NCBI GenBank assembly: GCA_021817025.1
Contig: JAKAWF010000155.1
Span: forward strand, 1 to 7,590
Length of the DNA: 7,590 nucleotides
DNA from: a bacterium
GTDB lineage: Bacteria; Chloroflexota; Dormibacteria; UBA8260; Bog-877
Direction: 5' to 3'
Part shown: piece after piece, positions 1 through 6,763 of the stretch
Position numbering within the stretch: position 1 is the first letter of the stretch
How the letters are laid out: each line of letters starts with the position of its first letter
Position numbers and translations under genes: made by a program
The notes under the pieces: generated by a model
What the model was told of the DNA's origin: nothing
Databases searched by the model: none
What the model saw: the letters and a program-made list of their open reading frames with translations, nothing else

Positions 1-44
1 TCCGATCTCTCGGCGGCTTGTTCTTGTGACTCCTTGGCTCCCAT
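1..44 (-). CDS. Possible N-terminus of a minus-strand gene leaving the left edge
   Basis: An ATG at 44-42 on the minus strand opens a frame of 14 complete codons that runs off the window, reading MGAKESQEQAAERS. The hydrophilic Glu/Gln/Ala-rich start would suit a helical N-terminus. No strong ribosome binding site precedes it, and 44 bases are too few to exclude chance. It would be transcribed in the same direction as thiM, about 310 bases downstream of the thiM stop. No family can be named. Confidence 0.25.
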   Translation of the reverse strand, partial: MGAKESQEQAAERS

Positions 45-354
45 CGTGAACTCAGGTCACCGTTCGGCATTGGTCGGTGGCCACGCCCAGCCGCTGCCTC
101 CGGCGAGAAGTAGTTGGGTGAGGAAGTTGGACGGCACCGACAATCGTGCTGCGCCGGGTGCCCCCCAAGGGAAGGGTCGGTCGCTCCCACACCTGGGGGG
201 TTGATCCTGGACAAGCCTGGGTGGCTTGGCGGGACAGGGCGGCGCTGGGGACTCTGGCGTCAACCAGGGCCAGGATCGGCGAAATTGTCCACGCTCCTGG
301 TTGTGACGGCGACGGGCAGACCCTGCGGCTCTGGCTCGCGCTTGCCCATCTCGG
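45..354. other. Intergenic stretch with no recognisable gene
   Basis: I see no protein family in any of the six frames. The open frames here are short, arginine/proline/glycine-rich and typical of GC-rich noncoding DNA. A thiE or thiD gene, which often follows thiM, is not present. The only structure noticed is a small hairpin at 212-228 (arms CAAGCC and GGCTTG, loop TGGGT) with no T-run. A 29-codon minus-strand frame at 349-260 begins 8 bases after the thiM stop but has no clear ribosome binding site. Confidence 0.5.
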
Positions 355-374
355 AGATCACCCAACGGTGATCT
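355..374 (-). terminator. Perfect hairpin over the thiM stop codon, terminator-like without a U-run
   Basis: The arms AGATCACC (355-362) and GGTGATCT (367-374) are exact reverse complements around a 4-base loop. That gives an 8-bp stem, and it includes the last codons and TGA of thiM. On the minus strand the sequence after the stem is not T-rich, so it is not a classical intrinsic terminator. It could be a U-less terminator of the sort proposed in high-GC bacteria, or a 3'-end-stabilising stem. The stem is seen directly; the function is inferred. Confidence 0.4.
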
Positions 375-1167
375 TGGCAGCGGCATCGAGCGCATCCGGT
401 TGCAGTCCCGCCAGGGAGTCATAGAGGTTGACGTGAAATGACCCCGGTCCCTTGGCGGTCGCGGCCGCTGCCTCGGCGGCCACCCCGAAGGTCGCCAGCG
501 CCTCGACCGCGGCGCGCAGCGGATCCCTGGGATGGATCGCCACGAAGCAGCCGCACAGGGCGCTTGCCATGCATCCGGTGCCGGTCACCGCGGTGAGCAG
601 GGGTACCCCGTTGGCGATCGCAACGTGCTCGGTGGCGCTCGCCACGTGGTCAACGGCACCCGTCACCACCGCCACGGTGCGCAGTAGCCGCGCCGCAGTG
701 TCCGCCAGTTCGGAGGGATCGCCAGAGCTGATCGACTCCACGCCCCGAATCGCAGCGGCCTCGCCGCAGAGCGCGGCCACCTCAGCGGCGTTGCCCCGGA
801 CGATGCTGACCCGGACCTCGGCACAGATGCGCTCAGCCACAGCGGTGCGAAAGCCGGTGGCGCCGACCCCCACCGGGTCCAGCACCACCGGAATCCCAGC
901 GCGATTGGCGGCCCTCCCGGCCCGGAGCATCGACTCGACCCAAGCGGGCGAGAGAGTGCCGATGTTGAGCACCAAGGCTCCGGCCTGCGCCACCATCTCC
1001 TCGACCTCCTCGAGAGCGTGCGCCATGACCGGAAGCGCGCCCACCGCCAGGGTCACGTTGGCGGTCTCGTTCATGACCACCAGGTTGGTGATCTGATGAA
1101 TCAACGGCCGGGTCGCCCGGATCGCTGCCACCGAGCTGCCGGGCGTAAACGAGCGATTCACCGCCAC
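358..1167 (-). CDS. thiM: Hydroxyethylthiazole kinase (ThiM)
   Basis: ThiM phosphorylates 4-methyl-5-(2-hydroxyethyl)thiazole with ATP, the salvage route to the thiazole half of thiamine; it is a cytoplasmic ribokinase-fold enzyme. With the GTG at 1167 the product is 269 residues, usual for the family. The N-terminal signature PLIHQITNLVVMN lies at residues 21-33, DPVGVGA at 97-103 and RGN at 124-126. The GTGC motif is at 196-199, Cys199 matching the active-site cysteine of the family, and GPGSFH is at 240-245. The open frame extends upstream to 1299, but those residues do not resemble ThiM and would overlap the permease gene. GTG codons at 1188, 1167 and 1161 all clear the permease stop. A GGGGGA stretch (1177-1172) lies 4 bases before 1167 and 10 before 1161, so the exact start between these two is uncertain. 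The gap to the upstream permease gene is 47 bases, suggesting co-transcription. No TPP riboswitch was seen upstream. Confidence 0.93.
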   Translation of the reverse strand: MAVNRSFTPGSSVAAIRATRPLIHQITNLVVMNETANVTLAVGALPVMAHALEEVEEMVAQAGALVLNIGTLSPAWVESMLRAGRAANRAGIPVVLDPVGVGATGFRTAVAERICAEVRVSIVRGNAAEVAALCGEAAAIRGVESISSGDPSELADTAARLLRTVAVVTGAVDHVASATEHVAIANGVPLLTAVTGTGCMASALCGCFVAIHPRDPLRAAVEALATFGVAAEAAAATAKGPGSFHVNLYDSLAGLQPDALDAAAKITVG

Positions 1168-1214
1168 AGTGTCCCCCAACTTGGCCACCCCTGCCGACGC
1201 GTCCGGAGCGACCC

Positions 1215-2462
1215 TCAGCGCGTCACCCCCAGGACGCCCAGGCTGGCGGCCAACCCGAGTGGCCCGACGACCCAGCCCAGGCGCCAGAAGCGGCCCCATG
1301 GAGGACGCTCACCGTGCCGCCGGGCGATGGCAAAGATCAGGATGGTGGAGAGTGAGCCGGCGGGGGCCAGGTTGGGCCCCAGGTCGGCACCCGCGATCAC
1401 GGGCACGGCCAGCCCCACCAGGTGGTGGGACGCGGCCAGCCCCGAGCTGACCAGAAACGCGGCGGGCAGATTGTTGAGCACGGCGGCCGCTCCGGCGGCA
1501 GCGGCTCCCACCCGAACCTGGGCCGCCAGATCGGCATGGCTGCCGGCGACGGCTCGAGCCACGCCGCCCAGGACACCGGAGTGCTCGAGCCCCGCCGCCA
1601 GCACCGCGAAGCCGACCACCATGGGGAGCAGCGACCACGGTACGGACGCCACCAGCAGGTGCGGCCCTTCCTTCGCTCGCAGAGCCCAGCCTATGGCCGC
1701 CAGCACCCCGACCAGGAGGGTCGGGGGCCCCAGCGGCAGGCCCAGGGCACCACAGGCCACGTCTGTGACCGCCAGCGCCAGCAGCAATCCCCCCAGGGCA
1801 GTCAGCAGTCGGCGATCATAGGTGCGCTCCCGGGCCGCCCCCGGGACCGACGCTGGAAGTCGCCGCCAACTCGCAGCCACCACCACCGCGGCCACCAGGG
1901 CGAGCCCCACCAGAGCCGCCGGCGTGACGGTCGCCAGGTACTCCGGCAGAGGAATATGATCGCGCTCGAGAAGCAGGAGGTTGACAGGGTTGCTGACCGG
2001 CAGCACCAGCGAGGCGGTGTTGGCGATGAGGGCGACGGCCACCAGGAAGGGGGCCGATGGCAGGCCGTGCCGGCGCACCCGGGCGATCAGGGGAGGGGCC
2101 AGCAGCAGCGCCGCCGCATCATTGGAGAAGAACACGGTCACGGCGGCGGTGACCGCGACGGCGACCAACAGCAGGCGCCGGGAACTCCCCCCACTCCACC
2201 GCTCCATCCAGTCGACCAGGAGATCGAGCGCGCCCGCCTGGCGCAGTACCCCAGTCAGCAGCAGCAGCCCGCCGAAGAACAGCAGGACGTCGACGGTGGT
2301 GCTCACGCTGGCCCAAGCGGCGCCCGGGCTGACCAGCCCGGTCACCAGACCCAGCCCGGCCGCCACCAGCGCCCACCACCCCTCGGACAGCCCCAGTGGC
2401 CGCGTGATGACCGCCGCGCAAGCCCCCGTGAAGAGCCCAATCAGGAGAATTGACCCTACCAT
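1215..2462 (-). CDS. ArsB-type permease of the ion transporter superfamily
   Basis: This is a 415-residue polytopic membrane protein made almost entirely of hydrophobic segments, with charged loops near residues 127-133, 199-218 and 381-394. Family landmarks of ArsB/NhaD-like carriers are present: FFSNDAAALLLAP around 111-123, NTASLVLPVSNPVN at 148-161, NNLPAAFL at 330-337 and GADLGPNLAPAGSLST at 358-373. The two-fold arrangement of Asn/Asp-containing re-entrant motifs and the length near 420 agree with the arsenite-efflux family. Known members export arsenite or antimonite, or exchange Na+/H+; the substrate here cannot be read from sequence. No arsenate reductase, ArsA ATPase or ArsR repressor is nearby, so an arsenic role is only the family default. 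The downstream neighbour is thiM, which leaves open a substrate linked to thiamine salvage. The ATG at 2462 begins directly with the first membrane helix but has only a weak AGG ahead of it. A divergent MerR-type gene starts 57 bases upstream and may control it. Confidence 0.85.
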   Translation of the reverse strand: MVGSILLIGLFTGACAAVITRPLGLSEGWWALVAAGLGLVTGLVSPGAAWASVSTTVDVLLFFGGLLLLTGVLRQAGALDLLVDWMERWSGGSSRRLLLVAVAVTAAVTVFFSNDAAALLLAPPLIARVRRHGLPSAPFLVAVALIANTASLVLPVSNPVNLLLLERDHIPLPEYLATVTPAALVGLALVAAVVVAASWRRLPASVPGAARERTYDRRLLTALGGLLLALAVTDVACGALGLPLGPPTLLVGVLAAIGWALRAKEGPHLLVASVPWSLLPMVVGFAVLAAGLEHSGVLGGVARAVAGSHADLAAQVRVGAAAAGAAAVLNNLPAAFLVSSGLAASHHLVGLAVPVIAGADLGPNLAPAGSLSTILIFAIARRHGERPPWGRFWRLGWVVGPLGLAASLGVLGVTR

Positions 2463-2519
2463 GCCTGTGTCAAGTCTACCCCGTACCAGGATCTTCTGTA
2501 CTGGCTGGAGTTATCGTTT
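2463..2519. promoter_or_regulatory. Divergent intergenic control region between permease and MerR-type gene
   Basis: These 57 bases separate two divergent start codons and must hold both promoters, unless one gene is leaderless. An imperfect dyad is visible at 2481-2504. Its arms are CCGTACCAG and CTGTACTGG around GATCTT, complementary if one base is allowed to bulge, with two GTAC cores 11 bases apart. MerR-family proteins usually bind imperfect dyads inside the promoter spacer, so this is the natural operator candidate. The sequence TGTGTCAAGT (2466-2475) recurs with one mismatch as TGAGTCAAGT (2521-2530), 55 bases away. No convincing -35/-10 pair was found for either gene. GGAG at 2507-2510 is the probable ribosome binding site for the plus-strand gene. 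Confidence 0.45.
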
Positions 2520-3005
2520 ATGAGTCAAGTGCGCGGACAGGATGCTGAGTTTGCCTCAGATGATCGGAGAATCGCCGAGGCGAGCCGGCAGATAGGGGTG
2601 AGCCCCCGCGTGCTGCGCTACTGGGAGCAGATGGGCGTGGTCAAGCCGTCCCGGGATCCCGCCGGCCGTCGCCACTTCAGCCGCCACGACCTGCTGGTGA
2701 TGGCACTGGTTCGGGAGCTCCTGGACGGCTCGCAAACCTCCATCTCCGACCTCAGGCTGGTGCGCGAGGTGGCGGAGCTGGAGGTGAGCTCGGCGTTGGC
2801 GGATCCCCTGACCCGGCTCAAGCTCCTGTTTCAGCGCCAGGCCGCCGAGCCGTACTTCCACTCTCTGTTGGAGGAGAAACTCCCCTCCCCCCGACCACCG
2901 GGTGGGCCGCTACCGCCCCACCGCCTCGGCCCTGCCGAAGCGCCGCTCCCCCCCGGTCCGACCAGGCGGGACGGCCCGGCGGAGGGCGAGCCAGGCCTCG
3001 TATGA
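2520..3005 (+). CDS. MerR-family transcriptional regulator without cysteines
   Basis: The 161-residue product carries a MerR-type winged helix-turn-helix at about residues 17-75. The helix-turn-helix is IAEASRQIGVSPRVLRYWEQ, followed by the wing GVVKPSRDPAGRRHFSRHDL. After this come helices up to about residue 122 (ending HSLLEEKL), long enough for a short dimerisation coil but not for a large effector domain. There is no cysteine anywhere, which argues against the thiol-based metal sensing of MerR, ZntR or CueR. The short wing-plus-coil shape is closer to HspR/GlnR-like members. The ATG at 2520 has GGAG 9 bases upstream. The last 40 or so residues are proline/glycine/arginine-rich and antisense to the end of mrfB, so they may be an unconstrained extension. 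Divergence from the permease gene suggests autoregulation and control of the permease-thiM unit; this is inference. Confidence 0.85.
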   Translation: MSQVRGQDAEFASDDRRIAEASRQIGVSPRVLRYWEQMGVVKPSRDPAGRRHFSRHDLLVMALVRELLDGSQTSISDLRLVREVAELEVSSALADPLTRLKLLFQRQAAEPYFHSLLEEKLPSPRPPGGPLPPHRLGPAEAPLPPGPTRRDGPAEGEPGLV

Positions 3006-4286
3006 CTCGCCCCCCGGCAGCCACCCGGCCCAGGGTTCGACCTGAGAAGGCTGCCGAGGCGCGGCCCCGACGGTGTCATCCCCCCGGGACCCGAGCTTGG
3101 TCTGGATCCGCCAGATCCGGCGCGCGAAGCGCTGGTCCCAGCCGGTCGGCGCGGATCGCAACCCATCGCGGGCCATTGCCAAGGCCGCCTGCAAGTCCCC
3201 GCGATGGTGCTCCAGGTCCACGCAGATCGCCTCGGCCGCCTCGGGATCACGCCACCTCTCCCAGATGGCCGACCAAGCCTGGTGAGCCTGGTCCTCCAAC
3301 CCCTGGCGGCGCATCAGCCGGGCCCGGCGCAATGCCGCCGCCCGATCCAGGGGTGGCGGCGAGCAGCTCTCGGCCTGCCGATACACACCCTCGGCGCCGG
3401 CAAGGTTGCCGCGCGCCTCTATGAAGCGGCCCAGGCTGAGCCAGTCCGTGGGATGGGGCTCCTCCAGGTCGACATGGCGGACCAGCCGGTCGAGCAGCCG
3501 GGCCAGGGAGAGCACGTCCTGTTGATTGTGCTCGACCACCGCCAGCAGCGGTGACGGATCGCCGCTGCGCAGGAACTGCCAGTACCGCTCCGGTGCCTCC
3601 CGCCCGGGCAGGTCATGGTCACGCTTCTGCCCCAGCAGGGTCTCCTCGGCCCTTCGCAGGCTGCAGCGGTCGAGGCGGTGACGGAAGAGCCGCCTCACCA
3701 TCGGTAGCAGGTCCAGGTGGGAGGTAGCCGGCCAGGCCCGGTCCACCCCCGCCATCACCATCCTGGTGCGCAGCAGGGGGAGATCGTAACTGGCCCCGTT
3801 GTAGGTGATCAGCAGGTCGGCCGCCCGGAGCCGGGCCAGGGCAGCGCCCACCAGGGGGGCCTCCTGGCCCAGCTGGGGCAGCAACCACTGCTCGAATTGC
3901 ACCTGGTCCCCGGTGATCGTAGCCCAGCCGTACAGAAAGGGGACGGTCCCGGTCCCCCGCTGCAGGCCGGTCGTCTCCAGGTCAAAACAGGTGATGGTGA
4001 GCGGACCAACCGCCGGCACCACCGCGGAGAGGCTCCGCAACCGCTCCGCCACCAGCGACTCCGGCACCAGGCCGAGCTCCAAGAGTGGCACGGCCAGTCG
4101 CCGAACCAGCATCCCCCGACTCGCATCCCACGCGAAGCCCATCTCGAGGAGGATCCCGGCACGCTCCTCCTCGTCCATCAGAACGCCCACTCCGGCGGGA
4201 TCCGGGCTGGCAGCATGGCGCGGCGCCAGCCCCAGGCGAGGGTCGCCCTGGAGGGCACCCAATCTCAGCCGCAGCTCGTCGCTCAC
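2910..4286 (-). CDS. mrfB: MrfB/YprB-like RNase H-fold exonuclease with C-terminal helical repeats
   Basis: This is the homologue of B. subtilis MrfB (YprB), the 3'-5' exonuclease partner of the MrfA helicase in repair of mitomycin C lesions. The GTG at 4286 gives 458 residues, slightly longer than the Bacillus protein. The RNase H-like domain spans about residues 95-275. It has CFDLETTGL (catalytic Asp102 and Glu104), YNGASYDLPLL (Asp168), HLDLLP (190-195) and HNQQDVLSL (Asp257, with His253), completing a DEDD-type metal site. Residues about 280-390 are alanine/arginine/leucine-rich helices resembling TPR repeats, as in MrfB. The start is chosen because GTG overlaps the mrfA stop as GTGA, with a purine-rich GGAGGCGG just ahead; the open frame to 4370 lies within mrfA and is unlike the family. 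This overlap implies translational coupling and balanced synthesis. The last 96 bases are convergent with and overlap the MerR-type gene. The N-terminal 90 residues are less recognisable. Confidence 0.92.
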   Translation of the reverse strand: MSDELRLRLGALQGDPRLGLAPRHAASPDPAGVGVLMDEEERAGILLEMGFAWDASRGMLVRRLAVPLLELGLVPESLVAERLRSLSAVVPAVGPLTITCFDLETTGLQRGTGTVPFLYGWATITGDQVQFEQWLLPQLGQEAPLVGAALARLRAADLLITYNGASYDLPLLRTRMVMAGVDRAWPATSHLDLLPMVRRLFRHRLDRCSLRRAEETLLGQKRDHDLPGREAPERYWQFLRSGDPSPLLAVVEHNQQDVLSLARLLDRLVRHVDLEEPHPTDWLSLGRFIEARGNLAGAEGVYRQAESCSPPPLDRAAALRRARLMRRQGLEDQAHQAWSAIWERWRDPEAAEAICVDLEHHRGDLQAALAMARDGLRSAPTGWDQRFARRIWRIQTKLGSRGDDTVGAAPRQPSQVEPWAGWLPGGESYEAWLALRRAVPPGRTGGERRFGRAEAVGR

Positions 4287-6757
4287 CACCCCGCCTCCTC
4301 CAGCAGCCGAAGCGCGGCCAGTTTGGCGCCATCCTCCACACCCGCCACCGGGCCGACGCAGGCGGGACATCCGAACTCACAGTCGCAGTCTCGGATCAGG
4401 GTGGCGGCCGCCAGCAACAGCTCCCGGTGCAGATCGAAGAGACGAGCGCTGAGGCCGACTCCCCCAGGGTGCATGTCATAGATGAAGACGCAGGGGGAGT
4501 CCTCCATGAACCTGCCGGCCGGGCCGACCGCGAGCGGCCTCGCGCCGGACACGAACTCCTCCGCCCCGGGGGCTGGCTCCGCCCGGGCCGGGATGGCGGT
4601 CAAGGGGGCACGAACCTGGGTCACCACCCCGAGGTCGCGCCGGTCGCACATGGCCATCAGGCAGGCGACCTGCCCCAGCACGTGCCCGACAGCCTCCAGC
4701 CCCACCTCGGCACCCACCAGGCCAGTCGTGAGCCGGGAGTCGAAGGAGCACCAGTAGGCGGTCGTCTGCAGGTCCCGCTCCGGGACCCGGATCGGACCGG
4801 CACCGACTGTCTCGTGGGTCAGCAGCTTGATCTTCCGGTACATCGCGGCCAGGACGCTGACCCGGACCTCGCCATGGGCCCTGGCGGTGCCCTGGTCCCC
4901 ATCGCCCAGAGGACCGGCGAAGCAGTCCAGCACCTGGAGGCCGACCCGCAGGTCGGCGTCGGTGAAGTAGTCGACCGAGACCGGGTGCACGTAGGCCTTG
5001 TGCTCCTCCCAGTCCAGGCGCTCAACGTGGTACTGGCGTCCCTGATGCATGTAGATCGCGTCGTCATGGACCAGCAGCGGCGCCGACCACTCGTCCAGCT
5101 CCCCCACCACCCGCGAGCCCGCCCCGGAGCGGCCGCCAGCACTGCCGGCCGAGGTCCCCTGCGGTCCCTGGGATGCGGAGTCACCGGTGGTGGACGTGTC
5201 CATGATCACCACGTTGCTGGCCGCCGCCGTGCGCAAACTGACGGCGTCGGCGGGGAAGGCATCGGAGGCCCAGTGCCAGCTCCCATTGGCTCTATGGATC
5301 AGCCCATCCTCTGACAACACCTCCAGTAGTCCGCCCAGGTCGGTCTCTCCGAAGGCCTCGCCGTCACGCAGAGGCAGCTCGAAGATCGCAGCCTGCAGAT
5401 GTCCGGCCAGGATCAGCAGGTTGTCGGGGTCCACGAAGGCGCGCTCGGGGGACTGCTCGAGCAGGAATTCGGGATGCTTGGCGATGAACTGGTCCAGCGG
5501 ACCACCGCCCGTGATCAGGAGCTGGAGTGCCGCTCCATCCCGCCGGCCAGCCCGCCCCAGGCGCTGCCAAAGGCTCGCGATGGTGCCGGGATAGCCGACC
5601 AGCACCGCCGAGTCCAGCCGACCGATGTCGATGCCCAGCTCGAGGGCGCTGGTGGCGACCACGCAACGCACCGCCCCAGAGCGCAGCCCGGCCTCGATGG
5701 CCCGCCGCTCCAGGGGAAGGTAGCCACCTCGGTAGGCCCGCACGGCACCGCCGTGGGCAACTCCCAAGCCCCGGCCGTCCGCCTCAATCTCCCGCTCCAG
5801 ATAGTTGAGCAGCAGCTCAACCTGCAGGCGGGTCTGCCCGAAGACAATGGTCTGCGAGCCTGACCGCACCAGCTGGGGCACGATCTTTCGGGCCTCGAGG
5901 CCAGCACTGCGGCGGATCCCCAGCCGCGGCTCCACCACCGGCGGATTCAAGATCACCAGCCGCCGCAGGGGAGCCGGCGCGCCGTTGTCGGTGACCAGGC
6001 TCACCGGCCTTCCGACCAACCGCTCGGCCAGCTCAGCCGGGTTGGCGATGGTGGCGGAGGAGCAGATGTAGGTGGGGTGGGCACCGTAGAAGGCGCAGAT
6101 CCTGTCCATCCGTCTGAGCACGTTGGCGACGTGGCTGCCGAAGACCCCGCGGTAGGTGTGCAGCTCGTCGAGGACCACGTAGCGCAACCCATGGAAGAGC
6201 CTGACCCAACTGGTGTGGTGGGGCAGGATGCCGGTGTGGAGCATGTCGGGATTGCTGAGCACCACCTGTCCGCTCTGGCGCAGGGCGCTGCGGGCCCCGG
6301 GCGGGGTGTCCCCGTCATAGGTGAAGGTGCGCAACTCCAAGTCCACCGCGTCGCTGAGCTGGCGCAGCTCTTGAAGCTGGTCTTGGGCCAGCGCCTTGGT
6401 GGGGAACAGCATCAGCGCGGTGGCGTCCGGATCCCGGACCACCGCGTCCAGGATCGGCAGCAAGTAGCACAGCGACTTGCCCGAGGCGGTCGGCGTCACC
6501 ACCGCGACGCTGTGCCCGGACAGGGCCAGCCCGACCGCCTCTGCCTGGTGGGTGTAGAGATCCCCGATTCCCCGCCGCCGGAGGCCCTCGCCCACTCTGT
6601 GATGCAGCCCACCCGGCATCGGGACGTAGCTGGCGGGGCGGGCGGGAAGCTCCCGATCGAGCACCACCAGTTCCTGGACAGCACGGCTGTCGACCACCTC
6701 GGTCCAGGAGCTGGGGAGGCGATCCGGCACCGGCGTCCAACGACTTGGGCCGCTCAC
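4283..6757 (-). CDS. mrfA: MrfA/YprA-like DEAD/DEAH helicase with C-terminal DUF1998 zinc module
   Basis: This superfamily 2 helicase corresponds to B. subtilis MrfA (YprA), which acts with MrfB in UvrABC-independent excision repair of mitomycin damage. With the GTG at 6757 it is 824 residues. Motifs in order are the Q-motif-like LYTHQAEAV (67-75), Walker A TPTASGKS (88-95, Lys94), FPTKALAQDQ (118-127), DELH (197-200), SSAT (233-236), ATSALELGIDIG (368-379) and QRLGRAGR (398-405). The C-terminal part has CDRRDLGVV (704-712), FIYDMHPGGVGLS (758-770) and a CxCx3Cx2C cluster (Cys791, 793, 797, 800; bases 4387-4358), the same spacing as the essential MrfA cysteines. A Ser/Gly/Thr-rich stretch at about 520-553 looks like a flexible insert and partly explains why the protein is longer than the roughly 750-residue Bacillus form. 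The frame opens up to 6859, but those residues do not match the family. The GTG lacks a Shine-Dalgarno sequence and lies where transcription should begin, so it is probably leaderless. Confidence 0.93.
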   Translation of the reverse strand: MSGPSRWTPVPDRLPSSWTEVVDSRAVQELVVLDRELPARPASYVPMPGGLHHRVGEGLRRRGIGDLYTHQAEAVGLALSGHSVAVVTPTASGKSLCYLLPILDAVVRDPDATALMLFPTKALAQDQLQELRQLSDAVDLELRTFTYDGDTPPGARSALRQSGQVVLSNPDMLHTGILPHHTSWVRLFHGLRYVVLDELHTYRGVFGSHVANVLRRMDRICAFYGAHPTYICSSATIANPAELAERLVGRPVSLVTDNGAPAPLRRLVILNPPVVEPRLGIRRSAGLEARKIVPQLVRSGSQTIVFGQTRLQVELLLNYLEREIEADGRGLGVAHGGAVRAYRGGYLPLERRAIEAGLRSGAVRCVVATSALELGIDIGRLDSAVLVGYPGTIASLWQRLGRAGRRDGAALQLLITGGGPLDQFIAKHPEFLLEQSPERAFVDPDNLLILAGHLQAAIFELPLRDGEAFGETDLGGLLEVLSEDGLIHRANGSWHWASDAFPADAVSLRTAAASNVVIMDTSTTGDSASQGPQGTSAGSAGGRSGAGSRVVGELDEWSAPLLVHDDAIYMHQGRQYHVERLDWEEHKAYVHPVSVDYFTDADLRVGLQVLDCFAGPLGDGDQGTARAHGEVRVSVLAAMYRKIKLLTHETVGAGPIRVPERDLQTTAYWCSFDSRLTTGLVGAEVGLEAVGHVLGQVACLMAMCDRRDLGVVTQVRAPLTAIPARAEPAPGAEEFVSGARPLAVGPAGRFMEDSPCVFIYDMHPGGVGLSARLFDLHRELLLAAATLIRDCDCEFGCPACVGPVAGVEDGAKLAALRLLEEAGW

Positions 6758-6763
6758 CAAACA

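Noticed and set aside
260..349. 29-codon minus-strand frame beginning 8 bases after thiM
   Set aside because: It has no ribosome binding site or recognisable motif; a frame of this length is expected by chance in such GC-rich DNA.
45..357. TPP riboswitch or thiE near thiM
   Set aside because: No THI-box-like core was seen here or upstream of the permease, where the 57-base gap is too short for one; no frame resembles ThiE.
1168..1299. Longer ThiM starting at ATG 1299
   Set aside because: The extra 44 residues are arginine/glycine-rich, unlike the ThiM N-terminus, and would overlap the permease gene by 85 bases.
1422..2523. Long plus-strand open frames opposite the permease gene (1422-2453 and 1981-2523)
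   Set aside because: They are antisense shadows produced by GC-rich codon bias; their Gln/Arg/His/Pro-rich content shows no family motifs, while the minus strand is clearly a permease.
2466..2530. HAIR (HspR) operator
   Set aside because: Each copy resembles only one half of CTTGAGT-N7-ACTCAAG; the second half is absent and no dnaK/clpB-type gene is present.
2966..3530. Possible plus-strand small proteins opposite the mrfB C-terminus
   Set aside because: Composition is dominated by Arg/Pro/Ala/Ser with no motifs; the minus-strand helical repeat region explains the open frames.
4287..4370. Longer MrfB starting at ATG 4370
   Set aside because: The extension lies entirely inside the conserved cysteine region of mrfA and is low-complexity. 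The GTGA overlap at 4286 is a standard coupled start.
4085..5314. Plus-strand frames opposite mrfA and mrfB
   Set aside because: They are antisense shadows of well-supported genes, with no domains recognised.
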